Assembly (NCBI GenBank): GCA_038230835.1
Contig: JBBRMM010000011.1
Coordinates: 1-64,000, forward strand
DNA: 64,000 nt
Origin: DASUHT01 sp038230835
GTDB taxonomy: Bacteria; Actinomycetota; Thermoleophilia; Gaiellales; JAICJC01
Reading direction: 5' to 3'
A program made the position numbers and the translations under genes. Below are positions 16,112 to 24,289 of this stretch, piece after piece; the first letter of the stretch is position 1, and every line of letters begins with the position of its first letter. The notes under the pieces are model-generated. The model saw nothing but the letters and a program-made list of their open reading frames with translations. It was not told the DNA's origin and ran no database searches.

Positions 16112-17136
16112 TCGCGCCCGAGGAGCTGGCCGCATTTGCCGCCGTCGCTGCACCCACCGGCCAGGAGCGGGCGCGGATCGAGTGGCTCGACCACCGCCTG
16201 CGAGCCACCGCCGGCCGGCGGGCGGTCGACGAGGTCGGAAACCTGATCTGGAGATCAGATGCGGGGCCGATCGAGCTGCTGTTCCTGGTCCACGTCGACA
16301 ACGTGTTCGATGCGGCGACGCCGCTTTCGATCCGGCGCGAAGGGGACGTGCTGATCGGCCCGGGGGTGGGCGACAACGCCGCGGCGGTGATGGCGACGGT
16401 GTGGGCGTTTGCGGGCCCGACCGGGCTGCCGCCGGGCGTCGCGGTGGCGTTCACGGTCGGCGAGGAGGGCCTGGGGAACTTGCGTGGCGCGACTCACGCC
16501 TGCTCCGAGCTGCGGCCCCGGCGGGCGATCGCGCTCGAGGGGCACGGACTGGACGATGTCGTGGTGGAGGCCGTCGGCAGCGTCCGCGCCCGGCTGTGGG
16601 TGGACGGGCCGGGCGGACATTCGTGGTGGGACCGGGGCACGCCGAGTGCGATCCACGCACTGGTCGAGTTGGCCGGCGGGCTGCTGACGGAGCCGGTCAA
16701 CATCGGCAGCATCGCGGGCGGCCGATCGGTGAATGCGATCGCCGACTCGGCGGAGCTCTTGGTGGAGCGTCGCTCGACCGACCCGGGCGATCTGGAGGTG
16801 TTCGAGGAGGCCCTCACCCGGCTGCGGGTGGCGCTGCCTCTGCGGCTCGGAGTGGAGGTGCTGGGCCACCGGCCGGCGGGGCGGCTCGAGCGCGGCCACC
16901 CGCTGGTGGCGGGTGTGCGCCGGGTAGGATCGCGGCTTGGCCTGCCCGATCGGCTGGGCTCGGGATCGACGGACGCCAACGCGGCCGTGGCGGCCGGCAT
17001 CCCGGCTCTGGCGCTCGGCTGTGCCCGCGGCTCGGGGATGCACTCCCTCGCCGAGCGGATCGACCTCGGCTCGCTGGAGCTGGGCTGTGCTCAGGTGGCG
17101 GCGGTCGCCGAGGCGGCAGCCGGAGGTGAGCTGTGA
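16108..17136 (+). CDS. M20 family metallopeptidase/amidohydrolase
   Basis: A 342-residue zinc hydrolase of the M20/M28 type. The metal ligands fit: H62-x-D64 (FLVHVDNVFDA), bridging D89 (GVGDNAAAVM), the general-base Glu pair (TVGEEGLGN) and a C-terminal His (GMHSLAERID). The dimerisation-domain segment DGPGGHSWWDRGTPSAIHAL is typical. M20 enzymes cleave peptide or amide bonds. Its GTG start overlaps lysR (GTGA), making it the last gene of the operon. Its 3' end overlaps the convergent membrane protein gene by 46 bp. Confidence 0.85.
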   Translation: MIAPEELAAFAAVAAPTGQERARIEWLDHRLRATAGRRAVDEVGNLIWRSDAGPIELLFLVHVDNVFDAATPLSIRREGDVLIGPGVGDNAAAVMATVWAFAGPTGLPPGVAVAFTVGEEGLGNLRGATHACSELRPRRAIALEGHGLDDVVVEAVGSVRARLWVDGPGGHSWWDRGTPSAIHALVELAGGLLTEPVNIGSIAGGRSVNAIADSAELLVERRSTDPGDLEVFEEALTRLRVALPLRLGVEVLGHRPAGRLERGHPLVAGVRRVGSRLGLPDRLGSGSTDANAAVAAGIPALALGCARGSGMHSLAERIDLGSLELGCAQVAAVAEAAAGGEL

Positions 17137-18245
17137 GTCGCGGCATGCCAGCGGGCTGACAGCGTCAGCACCGCGACGCCGGCCACTCCCGCCTGCCAGA
17201 GCAGGATCTTCCACGCGGGCGCCTGGCTGTTGGCGTTTGCGAACAGCCACGGGGTGAGCATGATCAGCCATATGGGCGTCAGCCGCTGCCGCACGAGGGC
17301 GATCGGGGCGGCCAGCAACAGGAAGTAGTTGAGCCAGACGATCGGCGACAGGACGAGTCCGGCGAGCAGGGTCAGGGTCAATGCACGACGGTCGTCGCGG
17401 TGTCGGCGGGATGTCCACAGCGCGCTCACGCAGATCGTCGCAGCGATCGCCATCGACGCCACCCTCCCGGCCTGGGTGGGGATCCCGAGTGCCGAGCCGA
17501 ACGCGATGGTCGAGTACCCGAAGCGCTGCTCGACCTGTGACACGGCGGTCAGCAGGTGGGGGTATGTCTCGAACCCGCGGAATCCGATCAGCGCCCAGGC
17601 TGCGAGCGTCCCGGCGGCGGTGATGGCGACCGCCGCCACAGCGGCGGTGCGCCGCCCACAGGCCCACAGCCACACCACCAGCGGCACCAGGAACAGCTTG
17701 AGCATGACCACCGACGCCACCGCCGCTGCGGCGATCAATGTCCGGTGCCGCCAGCGCCATGCCACAGCGACCGCGAGCAGCAGCAGCGACGTGACCGTGC
17801 CCAGCACCACGCTTTGCAGCACGGCGATTGAGCAGAAGGTGAGCGCGTGGCAGCGCCAGTCGCGCACGCCCAGCAGCAGCAGCGCCGCCGGTATGGCGGC
17901 GCACGAAACGGCGATGAACACGCTTGCGGCAACGCCCAGCGGGAGCAGGGCGAGAGGCACCATCGCCACCGCCGCCGGCATCGGGTACACGAACCGGTTC
18001 TGGTGGACGAGTGCGGCGTGGGTCGCCGGCGGGTACGGCGACCGCCCCGCCAGCACGTCGCGACCAGCCTGCCAGAAGATGTGGAAGTCGTAGAAATTCC
18101 TCGGTCCGTAGGCGGTGCGCAGCGTGATCATGCCGAGCGCGAGCGCCGGCACGAGCAGCAGCAGCGGCCACCGCAGGCGGCGCAGGATCGCGGCCGTGGA
18201 TGCGGTCGTGCGGGGCGCGGCGGGTGTCAGGGACGGGGTGGTCAC
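17091..18245 (-). CDS. GT87-type (DUF2029) polyprenyl-phosphate-sugar-dependent membrane glycosyltransferase
   Basis: A 384-residue polytopic protein with about 10 hydrophobic helices. The first outward loop carries the acidic segment YGPRNFYDFHIFWQAGRDVL and PYPPATH, the signature region of DUF2029/GT87 enzymes related to PimE-type mannosyltransferases, which use polyprenyl-phosphate sugars on the outer face of the membrane. Starts at GTG 18245. It stands alone on the minus strand, converging on the M20 gene with a 46-bp overlap. The acceptor is unknown. Confidence 0.8.
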   Translation of the reverse strand: MTTPSLTPAAPRTTASTAAILRRLRWPLLLLVPALALGMITLRTAYGPRNFYDFHIFWQAGRDVLAGRSPYPPATHAALVHQNRFVYPMPAAVAMVPLALLPLGVAASVFIAVSCAAIPAALLLLGVRDWRCHALTFCSIAVLQSVVLGTVTSLLLLAVAVAWRWRHRTLIAAAAVASVVMLKLFLVPLVVWLWACGRRTAAVAAVAITAAGTLAAWALIGFRGFETYPHLLTAVSQVEQRFGYSTIAFGSALGIPTQAGRVASMAIAATICVSALWTSRRHRDDRRALTLTLLAGLVLSPIVWLNYFLLLAAPIALVRQRLTPIWLIMLTPWLFANANSQAPAWKILLWQAGVAGVAVLTLSARWHAATHSSPPAAASATAAT

Positions 18246-18377
18246 GGCGGCAGCGGCTCAACTTTGGGTATCGGCATGCCGATGATCGACATGAATCGTG
18301 TGAACGTACGGTAAATGGTTGGATTTGTGTTTGTTTGTCAGCTGATTTGCGATTGGAGCCCTGCTATCATCAGTCCC

Positions 18378-18554
18378 ATGAGAACAATGATCACGTTTAA
18401 TTCACCCCAGGAGCAGAAGCCGGCTCGCGAGAGCGAGTACGACTACTTCATGCGGCTCGCTCGCGAGCGGGCCGGCGACCAGCGACGGCAGCGACGCGAA
18501 CGCGTGCTGCGCAAGCTGGTGCGTCTCCCCTCCACGAACCGCCGCTCGTCCTGA
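18378..18554 (+). CDS. Small basic protein (58 aa)
   Basis: A 58-residue frame beginning MRTMITFNSPQEQKPARES with a strongly basic, helical C-terminal half (RLARERAGDQRRQRRERVLR). TATCAT (18365-18370), with TG two bases before it as an extended -10, ends 7 nt before this ATG, which favours this start over the upstream in-frame ATG at 18315. It ends directly at a strong hairpin terminator. I do not recognise a family; the 18246-18365 region before it is AT-richer than its surroundings. Confidence 0.5.
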   Translation: MRTMITFNSPQEQKPARESEYDYFMRLARERAGDQRRQRRERVLRKLVRLPSTNRRSS

Positions 18555-18597
18555 GGTTCTCGCCCTGCCGATGCCCAGCATCGGTGGGGCGAGAACC
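18555..18597. terminator. Bidirectional hairpin terminator
   Basis: GGTTCTCGCCC (18555-18565) pairs perfectly with GGGCGAGAACC (18587-18597), and an inner CCGATG/CATCGG stem continues it. It sits between the small basic protein gene (+) and the glutamine-synthetase-like gene (-) and could serve both. No long U-tract follows, as is common at this GC content. Confidence 0.7.
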
Positions 18598-18616
18598 CAA
18601 CCGAGGTCGGGCGCTC

Positions 18617-19963
18617 CTACATCCGCTCGAACGAGCGGAACTTCTCCCAGTCGGTGACCGCGGCGTCGAACGCGGCCTGCTCCGTGCGCGCATAGTGCAG
18701 GTAGTGGTCGACGACCTCGTCGCCGAACGCTTCGCGGGCCAGCGTCGAGGCCTCCAGGAGCGTGGTCGCCTCGTGCAGCGTCGTGGGCAGCCGGGGCCGG
18801 CCCTCGGCCGTGTACGCGTTGCCGTGGTAGGCCTCCTCGAGCTCGAGCCGGTTGTCGATCCCGTGCAACCCGGCGGCGATGATCGCCGCGAATGCCAGGT
18901 AGGGGTTGCAGTCGGCGCCCGGTGAGCGGTTCTCGATCCGCAGGCCGTTGCCGTGGCCGACGACCCGCAGCGCGCAGGTTCGGTTGTCGGTGTCCCACAC
19001 GAGGGTGGTCGGAGCGAACGTCCCGGCCGCGTATCGTTTGTAGGAGTTCACGTTGGGCGCGAGGAAGTAGGTGAGTTCGCGTCCCGCCGCGATCTGACCG
19101 GCGATGAACTGGCGGAAGAGGTCGCTCATGCCGCCGTCGGCGGCCGGGAACAGACTGCCGGAGTCGTCCCACAGGCTGCAGTGGATGTGGCACGAGTTAC
19201 CCTCGCGCTCGTTGTACTTGGCCATGAACGTGAGCGCGCTGCCCTGCCGCCAGGCGATCTCCTTGGCGCCGTTCTTGTAGATCGAGTGGTTGTCGGCCAT
19301 CGACAGCGCGTCCGAGTAGTGGAAGTTCACCTCGTGCTGCCCGAAGTTGCACTCGCCCTTGGCGTCCTCCACGCTGATGCCGGCTCCCGCCATGCCCAAC
19401 CGGATCGGCCGCAGCACGTCCTCGACCACTGTCGTGCCGAAGATGGAGTAGTCGACGTTGTACGGGTTCGCCGGGTCGAGCGCGTGGTAGCGCTTGGCGC
19501 GGGCCTCGTCGTAGGAATCCTTGAACAGGATGAACTCGAGCTCCGAGCCGATGTTCGCGGTCCACCCCCGCTCGGCCAGGCGGTCGAGCTGGCCGCGGAG
19601 GATCTGGCGGGGCGATGCCGCCACCGGCCGGCCGTCCTGCCACTCGAGGTCGGCCACCACCAGCGCGGTGCGCTCGAGCCAGGGCACCCGGCGCAGGGTG
19701 GTCATGTCCGGCTTGAAGACGAAGTCGCCGTAGCCGCTGTCCCACGAGCCCATGGTGAATCCCTGGACGGTGTTCATGTCGACGTCCACCGTCAGCAGGT
19801 AGTAGCAGCCCTCGGCGCCGTGCGCGGCCACCTCCGCCATGAAGAACGGCGCATGCAGGCGCTTGCCCATCAGGCGACCCTGCATGTCGGTCATCACCAG
19901 CAGCACGGTGTCGACAGCACCGCTCGCGACGTCGGCTCCCAACTCCTCCAGTGTCACCATCAT
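18617..19963 (-). CDS. Glutamine synthetase-like gamma-glutamyl-amine ligase
   Basis: A 448-residue member of the glutamine synthetase fold. The beta-grasp N-domain is followed by the catalytic barrel with the Glu metal ligands in NIGSELEFILF and the ATP/ammonia-site region EGNSCHIHCSLWDD; RIENRSPGADCNPYLAFAA near the C terminus is typical of GlnA homologues that ligate glutamate to amines instead of ammonia (PuuA, Streptomyces GlnA3/GlnA4). Divergent PuuD-like and aldehyde dehydrogenase genes support that role. The frame extends to 20020 into the divergent gene; I chose ATG 19963 behind a GGGGG stretch. Confidence 0.8.
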   Translation of the reverse strand: MMVTLEELGADVASGAVDTVLLVMTDMQGRLMGKRLHAPFFMAEVAAHGAEGCYYLLTVDVDMNTVQGFTMGSWDSGYGDFVFKPDMTTLRRVPWLERTALVVADLEWQDGRPVAASPRQILRGQLDRLAERGWTANIGSELEFILFKDSYDEARAKRYHALDPANPYNVDYSIFGTTVVEDVLRPIRLGMAGAGISVEDAKGECNFGQHEVNFHYSDALSMADNHSIYKNGAKEIAWRQGSALTFMAKYNEREGNSCHIHCSLWDDSGSLFPAADGGMSDLFRQFIAGQIAAGRELTYFLAPNVNSYKRYAAGTFAPTTLVWDTDNRTCALRVVGHGNGLRIENRSPGADCNPYLAFAAIIAAGLHGIDNRLELEEAYHGNAYTAEGRPRLPTTLHEATTLLEASTLAREAFGDEVVDHYLHYARTEQAAFDAAVTDWEKFRSFERM

Positions 19964-19994
19964 GCCCCCGATCTCGGTGGTAGCCGACCATTCA

Positions 19995-20000
19995 TATACT
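19995..20000 (+). promoter_or_regulatory. -10 box of the puuD-like operon in a divergent promoter region
   Basis: TATACT lies 9 nt before the ATG of the puuD-like gene. On the opposite strand the same bases offer TATGAA for the synthetase-like gene, so the two promoters overlap and are probably co-regulated. No clear -35 box is visible. Confidence 0.45.
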
Positions 20001-20009
20001 GCGGGTGGT

Positions 20010-20741
20010 ATGGACCGCAACCGTCCGCTGATCGGTGTCAGCGCCTACGAGCTCCCGGCCTCGTGGTCACACTGGAGCGACGTGCCCTGCGTTCTGGTGC
20101 CGAGCGCCTACACCGCATCCGTGCTCCGGGCCGGCGGCTTGCCGGTCGTGCTGCCCCCCACCGACGATGCCCCCGAGGCTGTCGTCGACCGGTTGGACGG
20201 CCTGGTGCTGGTCGGCGGGGCTGACATCAACCCGGTCGTGTACGGAGAGCAGCCGCACCCGGAGGCACTGGCGTTCTCGGATCTGCGAGATCGCGCAGAG
20301 CTGGCACTGCTGGGCGCGGCGCTGGGGCGCGACATGCCGGTGCTCGGCATCTGCCGTGGCATGCAGTTGATGAACGTCGCGGCCGGCGGGGATCTGCACC
20401 AGCACCTGCCCGAGATCACCCCTGACCCGTCCACACACCGGGCCGGGCCGGGGCTCTGGGCCCGCCACGACGTGGCGATCGCACCCGGCTGCCGGCTCTC
20501 GGCGATACTCGGCGACCGCGCCAGCGTGGTCTCGGCGCACCATCAGGCGCCGGTCGAGATCGGCCGCGACCTGGTCGTCAGCGCCACCGCCGCCGACGGC
20601 ACCGTCGAGGCGTTGGAGCATCCCCACCGGCGGTTCGCGGTGGGCGTTCTGTGGCATCCCGAGGAGGATCCGGTGGGCGGCGCGCCGTTGTTCGCCGAGC
20701 TGGTCACCCAGGCACGCGAGTACGGAAAGGTGGAGGCATGA
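20010..20741 (+). CDS. PuuD-like gamma-glutamyl-gamma-aminobutyrate hydrolase (class I GATase fold)
   Basis: A 243-residue class I amidotransferase-fold hydrolase of the peptidase C26 type. The nucleophile elbow is VLGICRGMQLMN with Cys115, and the His/Glu pair is in VGVLWHPEED, so the triad is complete. The GLVLVGGADINPVVYGE oxyanion segment matches PuuD. PuuD frees glutamate from gamma-glutamyl-GABA at the end of the gamma-glutamylated putrescine pathway. Overlaps the aldehyde dehydrogenase by 4 bp and diverges from the ligase, so ligase, dehydrogenase and hydrolase fit one pathway; the amine is not determined. Confidence 0.82.
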   Translation: MDRNRPLIGVSAYELPASWSHWSDVPCVLVPSAYTASVLRAGGLPVVLPPTDDAPEAVVDRLDGLVLVGGADINPVVYGEQPHPEALAFSDLRDRAELALLGAALGRDMPVLGICRGMQLMNVAAGGDLHQHLPEITPDPSTHRAGPGLWARHDVAIAPGCRLSAILGDRASVVSAHHQAPVEIGRDLVVSATAADGTVEALEHPHRRFAVGVLWHPEEDPVGGAPLFAELVTQAREYGKVEA

Positions 20742-22183
20742 GCATCACATCTGTCGAGGGCATGGTGATCGGCGGCCGCCGATCGGGCGCCGCCGAGGGG
20801 GAGACGTTCGAGGTCACCAATCCGGCCACCGCCTCGCATCTCGCCACCGTCGCGGCGGGCGGGGTGGAGGATGTCCGGCGGGCGGTCGCGGCTGCCCTCC
20901 ACGCCTACGAGACGTGGGGTGCGCTGTCGCCGGTCACACGCGGCCGGCACATGCACCGCTTCGCGGCGATGGTCGAGGACCACGCGGAGGAGCTGGCGAC
21001 GATCGAATGTCGCAACGTCGGCATGCCGATCGGCGACGCCCGCGGGCAGCTGGCGATGATCGTGGACGTGATCCGGTACTACGCCGGCGCGGTGGACAAG
21101 TTCTTCGGCCACACGATCCCCGTGGAGCGAAACGGCGTCGCCCTGACGTTCCGCGAGCCGATCGGCGTGGTGGGGCTGATCACGCCCTGGAACTTCCCGC
21201 TCAACATCGCCAACTGGAAGATCGCGCCGGCCCTGGCCGCGGGCAACACGGTGGTGCTCAAGCCCGCGTCGCTCACACCGTTGTCGGTGCTGCGGTATGC
21301 CGAGCTGGCCGTGGAGGCCGGGATTCCGGCCGGCGTGCTGAACGTGGTGCCCGGGCCCGGCTCGACTGTCGGAGACGCGCTCGTGGAGCACCCCGACGTG
21401 GGCAAGATCGGGTTCACCGGCTCGACCGAGGTCGGTGCCGGCATTGCCCGCCGTGCCGCGGCCACGATCAAGCGTGTCACGCTCGAGTTGGGCGGCAAGT
21501 CGGCGTGCCTCGTGTTCGCCGATGCCGACATCGAGAAGGTCGGCGCGCTGGCGCCGTACGCCGTGTTCGAGAATTGCGGCCAGGACTGCTGCGCACGTTC
21601 GCGGCTGATCGTCGAGGAGTCGGTCAAGGACGAGCTGCTCGAGCGGTATGCGGCCACGACCCGCGGCCTGCGGATCGGCATGCCGGAGGACGCAAGCACC
21701 GAGATCGGTCCGTTGGTCTCAGCAAAACAGCGGGAGGTGGTCGAGGGGTACGTGACCAAGGGCGTGGAGGAGGGCGCACGGATCGTGGCCGGCGGGGAGC
21801 GCCCCGGCGGCGATCTGGAGGCCGGCTTCTTTTACCGGCCGACGGTGCTGGACGGGGTGCGCAACGACATGACGGTGGCACGCGAGGAGATCTTCGGCCC
21901 GGTCGTGAGCGTGATCACGTTCCGCGACGAGGCGGAGGCGATCCGGCTCGCAAACGACACACCATATGGGTTGTCGGGCTCGTTGTGGACGCGCGACGGC
22001 GCCCGCCAGCTGCGGGTGGCGCGGGCCCTGCGCACCGGCGTCCTGGGCGTGAACACCAACTCCAGCGTGTTCGTGCAGACCCCGTTCGGCGGCTACAAGC
22101 AGTCCGGCGTAGGCAAGGAGTTGGGCATGCACGCCCTCGAGCACAACACTGAGCTGAAGAGCGTCTTCATCTCGACGGAGTGA
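20738..22183 (+). CDS. Aldehyde dehydrogenase (NAD(P)+)
   Basis: A 481-residue aldehyde dehydrogenase. The oxyanion Asn is in TPWNFPLNIANWKIAPAL, the coenzyme loop in GFTGSTEVGAGIA, the general-base Glu in TLELGGKSACLVF, and the catalytic Cys in FENCGQDCCARSR; the C-terminal NxPF-like segment reads FGPVVSVITF. Its start lies within the puuD-like stop (ATGA), so it is translationally coupled, and it probably oxidises the gamma-glutamyl-aminoaldehyde intermediate (PuuC-like). The frame extends upstream to 20651, but that part duplicates PuuD coding sequence. Confidence 0.88.
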   Translation: MSITSVEGMVIGGRRSGAAEGETFEVTNPATASHLATVAAGGVEDVRRAVAAALHAYETWGALSPVTRGRHMHRFAAMVEDHAEELATIECRNVGMPIGDARGQLAMIVDVIRYYAGAVDKFFGHTIPVERNGVALTFREPIGVVGLITPWNFPLNIANWKIAPALAAGNTVVLKPASLTPLSVLRYAELAVEAGIPAGVLNVVPGPGSTVGDALVEHPDVGKIGFTGSTEVGAGIARRAAATIKRVTLELGGKSACLVFADADIEKVGALAPYAVFENCGQDCCARSRLIVEESVKDELLERYAATTRGLRIGMPEDASTEIGPLVSAKQREVVEGYVTKGVEEGARIVAGGERPGGDLEAGFFYRPTVLDGVRNDMTVAREEIFGPVVSVITFRDEAEAIRLANDTPYGLSGSLWTRDGARQLRVARALRTGVLGVNTNSSVFVQTPFGGYKQSGVGKELGMHALEHNTELKSVFISTE

Positions 22184-22285
22184 GTTCGCCGTCACGGGCA
22201 GGGACCGGGGCATCGGCTCGGCGCGCGCGGGGTCGGCGGCTGCCAAGCGCCCGCGCACGGCATCGATCAGCGCAGCGTCGGCGGC
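22182..22285 (+). pseudogene. Possible remnant of a short-chain dehydrogenase 5' end
   Basis: One frame just after the aldehyde dehydrogenase stop reads FAVTGRDRGIGSARA, matching the TGxxxGIG dinucleotide-binding motif at the N terminus of short-chain dehydrogenases, then becomes low-complexity Ala/Ser/Arg sequence. Nothing of the rest of an SDR follows. Chance is possible at this GC content. Confidence 0.2.
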
Positions 22286-22292
22286 CGCGCGG

Positions 22293-22667
22293 TCACCTGC
22301 TGCGGTCGGCCGCTCGAATCGCGTCGATCAACTCGTCCAGCCCAACGCCCTTCTTGAGGCAGTTCGATGCGCCGGCGGCCAATGCCGCCTCGATCATCTG
22401 CGGCTCGTCGTAGGCTGACAGCACCACGACCGGCATTGCCCACTCGGCCGAGGCGATCTGCTCGGTGGCCTCGATGCCGTCGACGTTGGGCATCCGCATG
22501 TCCATCACGACCACGTCGGGTCGCGTGCGCTCGGCGACGGCCACCGCCTCGACCCCGTCGCCGGCCTCGCCGACGACCGTCATCCCGGCCTCCTCGAGGG
22601 CGTCCCGGAGGACGCCGCGCAACAGTGAGTTGTCCTCGGCGATCAGGATCTTGATGCCGTCATCCAT
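22293..22667 (-). CDS. Single-domain response regulator (CheY-like receiver)
   Basis: A 124-residue receiver with no output domain. The acidic pair is IAEDNSLLR, the phosphoacceptor is Asp56 in VVVMDMRMPNVDG, the switch Ser/Thr is in VVVLSAYDE, and the conserved Lys is in ASNCLKKGVGLDEL. It sits 12 bp downstream of the PfkB-family gene, at the end of an operon with a histidine kinase and a NarL-type regulator. It may act as a phosphate sink or a second target for that kinase. Confidence 0.88.
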   Translation of the reverse strand: MDDGIKILIAEDNSLLRGVLRDALEEAGMTVVGEAGDGVEAVAVAERTRPDVVVMDMRMPNVDGIEATEQIASAEWAMPVVVLSAYDEPQMIEAALAAGASNCLKKGVGLDELIDAIRAADRSR

Positions 22668-22679
22668 GCTGAGTGGGCA

Positions 22680-23504
22680 TTATGCCGGAATCCCCGCTGC
22701 TGCGGGCTGCGCAGGTTTGGTGTACAGGCGCTCGACCAGATCGCTCGCGGTCGCGGCGGCCAGCCACGGCGGCGCTCCGCGTGACCGGTGCAGCACGTAG
22801 AGCGCCGAGAACGAGTCGCCCGCGCCGGTGGGATCGTCGAAGCGCACGGTTCCGGCCGGACACACGCTGACGCCGTCGGTGGTGATCACCACTGGTCCCT
22901 GGATGCCCCTGGTGACCACCACCTCGGGGACACCGAGCCGTCGCACCGAAGCGGCGTCGACCGACCCGTCACCGGTGACCAGCCCGCTTGCGGCAGCCTC
23001 CTGCAGGTTCAGCTTGACCACCGAGGCTCCCCGAAGCGACCGGGCGGCGATCGGTCTCAGCTCCACCGGCCCCGGGGAGTCACCGCGTGCCAGCCCCTGC
23101 GCATCGAGGCACACCCGCAACCCCGAGGCGGCGATCGCGGCGATCGCTTCGGGGGGAAAGTCACCGCCGGACTGGCCGCCCAACAGCACCCATTCGCAGC
23201 CGGTGAGCAGCGGCGCGACCCGCTCGCGGACGTCAGCTTCCGAGAAGGGGTCGCCGATCGAGTCGAGCCGCTGCTCGATCGTGCCGCCCGGTCCATGGTG
23301 GAGCACCGAGGTGACCACCGACGCTCCCGGCAGCATGACGGCGCCGGGAATCACCGGGCCCTTGCTGACAACCGTCGGTTCCACGCCACACGCGCGCAGC
23401 GCTCGGCGTGCGTACAGCGGTGTGCCCCCCAGGCTCGTGCGCCGGCCGCCGCTCGCCGTGGTGATGACGTCGTTGGTGGTATGGCCGACGATCGCGATGG
23501 TCAA
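22680..23504 (-). CDS. PfkB family sugar/nucleoside kinase
   Basis: A 274-residue ribokinase-fold protein. The N terminus (TIAIVGHTTNDVITT) and the substrate-closing SLGGTPLYARRAL are followed by the C-terminal PfkB signature FDDPTGAGDSFSALY, containing the anion hole and catalytic Asp. Family members phosphorylate sugars, inositols or nucleosides; the substrate is unclear. The start overlaps the histidine kinase stop by 4 bp (ATGA), so a metabolic kinase is translated together with a signalling pair, which is unusual. Confidence 0.85.
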   Translation of the reverse strand: MTIAIVGHTTNDVITTASGGRRTSLGGTPLYARRALRACGVEPTVVSKGPVIPGAVMLPGASVVTSVLHHGPGGTIEQRLDSIGDPFSEADVRERVAPLLTGCEWVLLGGQSGGDFPPEAIAAIAASGLRVCLDAQGLARGDSPGPVELRPIAARSLRGASVVKLNLQEAAASGLVTGDGSVDAASVRRLGVPEVVVTRGIQGPVVITTDGVSVCPAGTVRFDDPTGAGDSFSALYVLHRSRGAPPWLAAATASDLVERLYTKPAQPAAAGIPA

Positions 23505-24289
23505 GGGGCGATTCCGACCGGCACGCTGAGCGCCACCACGGTGTTGCGCGGCTCGGACGTGAACTCGAGCGTCGCACCCAGCCGGGCCGCCCGTTCTCGC
23601 ATCAGCGGCAGTCCGATCCCGCCGCTGTCGATGCCGTCGTCGCGGAGGCCGCCTCCGCGGTCGGCCACGCTCAGCAGCAGCCGCTGGGGCTCGGTCTCCA
23701 GCCGGATCTCGACCGGGCCGTCGCCGTGCTTGGCGGCGTTCACGGCGGCTTCGCGGGCGATCCGGAAGATCGCCGTATCGCGCTCGTCCTGTCCGTCCCA
23801 GGTCGGTGGCGGGTGGAAGGTGGTGGTCACCCCGTACTCCTCGTGGACGGTTTCGGCCAGCGACCCGAGCGCTTGCACGAGACCCTGCTGAGCCATCACC
23901 ACCGGATGCAGGCGAGCGGTCGTGCGGCGCAGATCGTCCGCCGCCTCACTGGCGACCGCCTCCAGCTTGGTCAGCACCTCCTCGGCGTGCTGGCGGTCGC
24001 CCGATCGGATCGCGTCGCGCACGACGTCCGCCATCAGCCGGATCGCCGTCATCGTCTGCTGCGGGCCGTCGTGCAGACGGTGGGCGAGCGCCCGCCGCTC
24101 CTGGTCGACTTCTTCGATCATGCGATCGAAGAGTGCGGCGCGCTCGCGCTCGTAGCGCGCATGCTCGTGCTGCAACCGCCGCTCGGTCGCCGCCCGGTGG
24201 GTCGTCACCCGAAGCGCTGCCACCCCCGCCGCGGCTGTGCCGATTGCCGCCCCGATCCTGAGCAATCGCCGCTCAGTCGATGAGGGCAT
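23501..24289 (-). CDS. NarL-type sensor histidine kinase without sensor domain
   Basis: A 262-residue HisKA_3 kinase. One hydrophobic helix (residues 10-27) may anchor it to the membrane. A coiled segment leads to the phosphoacceptor His73 in HRLHDGPQQTMTAIRL. The ATPase domain has the N-box REAAVNAAKHGDG and the G-box DRGGGLRDDGIDSGGIGLPL. There is no recognisable periplasmic or PAS sensor region. It overlaps the upstream response regulator gene by 17 bp and the downstream pfkB-like gene by 4 bp. Confidence 0.9.
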   Translation of the reverse strand: MPSSTERRLLRIGAAIGTAAAGVAALRVTTHRAATERRLQHEHARYERERAALFDRMIEEVDQERRALAHRLHDGPQQTMTAIRLMADVVRDAIRSGDRQHAEEVLTKLEAVASEAADDLRRTTARLHPVVMAQQGLVQALGSLAETVHEEYGVTTTFHPPPTWDGQDERDTAIFRIAREAAVNAAKHGDGPVEIRLETEPQRLLLSVADRGGGLRDDGIDSGGIGLPLMRERAARLGATLEFTSEPRNTVVALSVPVGIAP

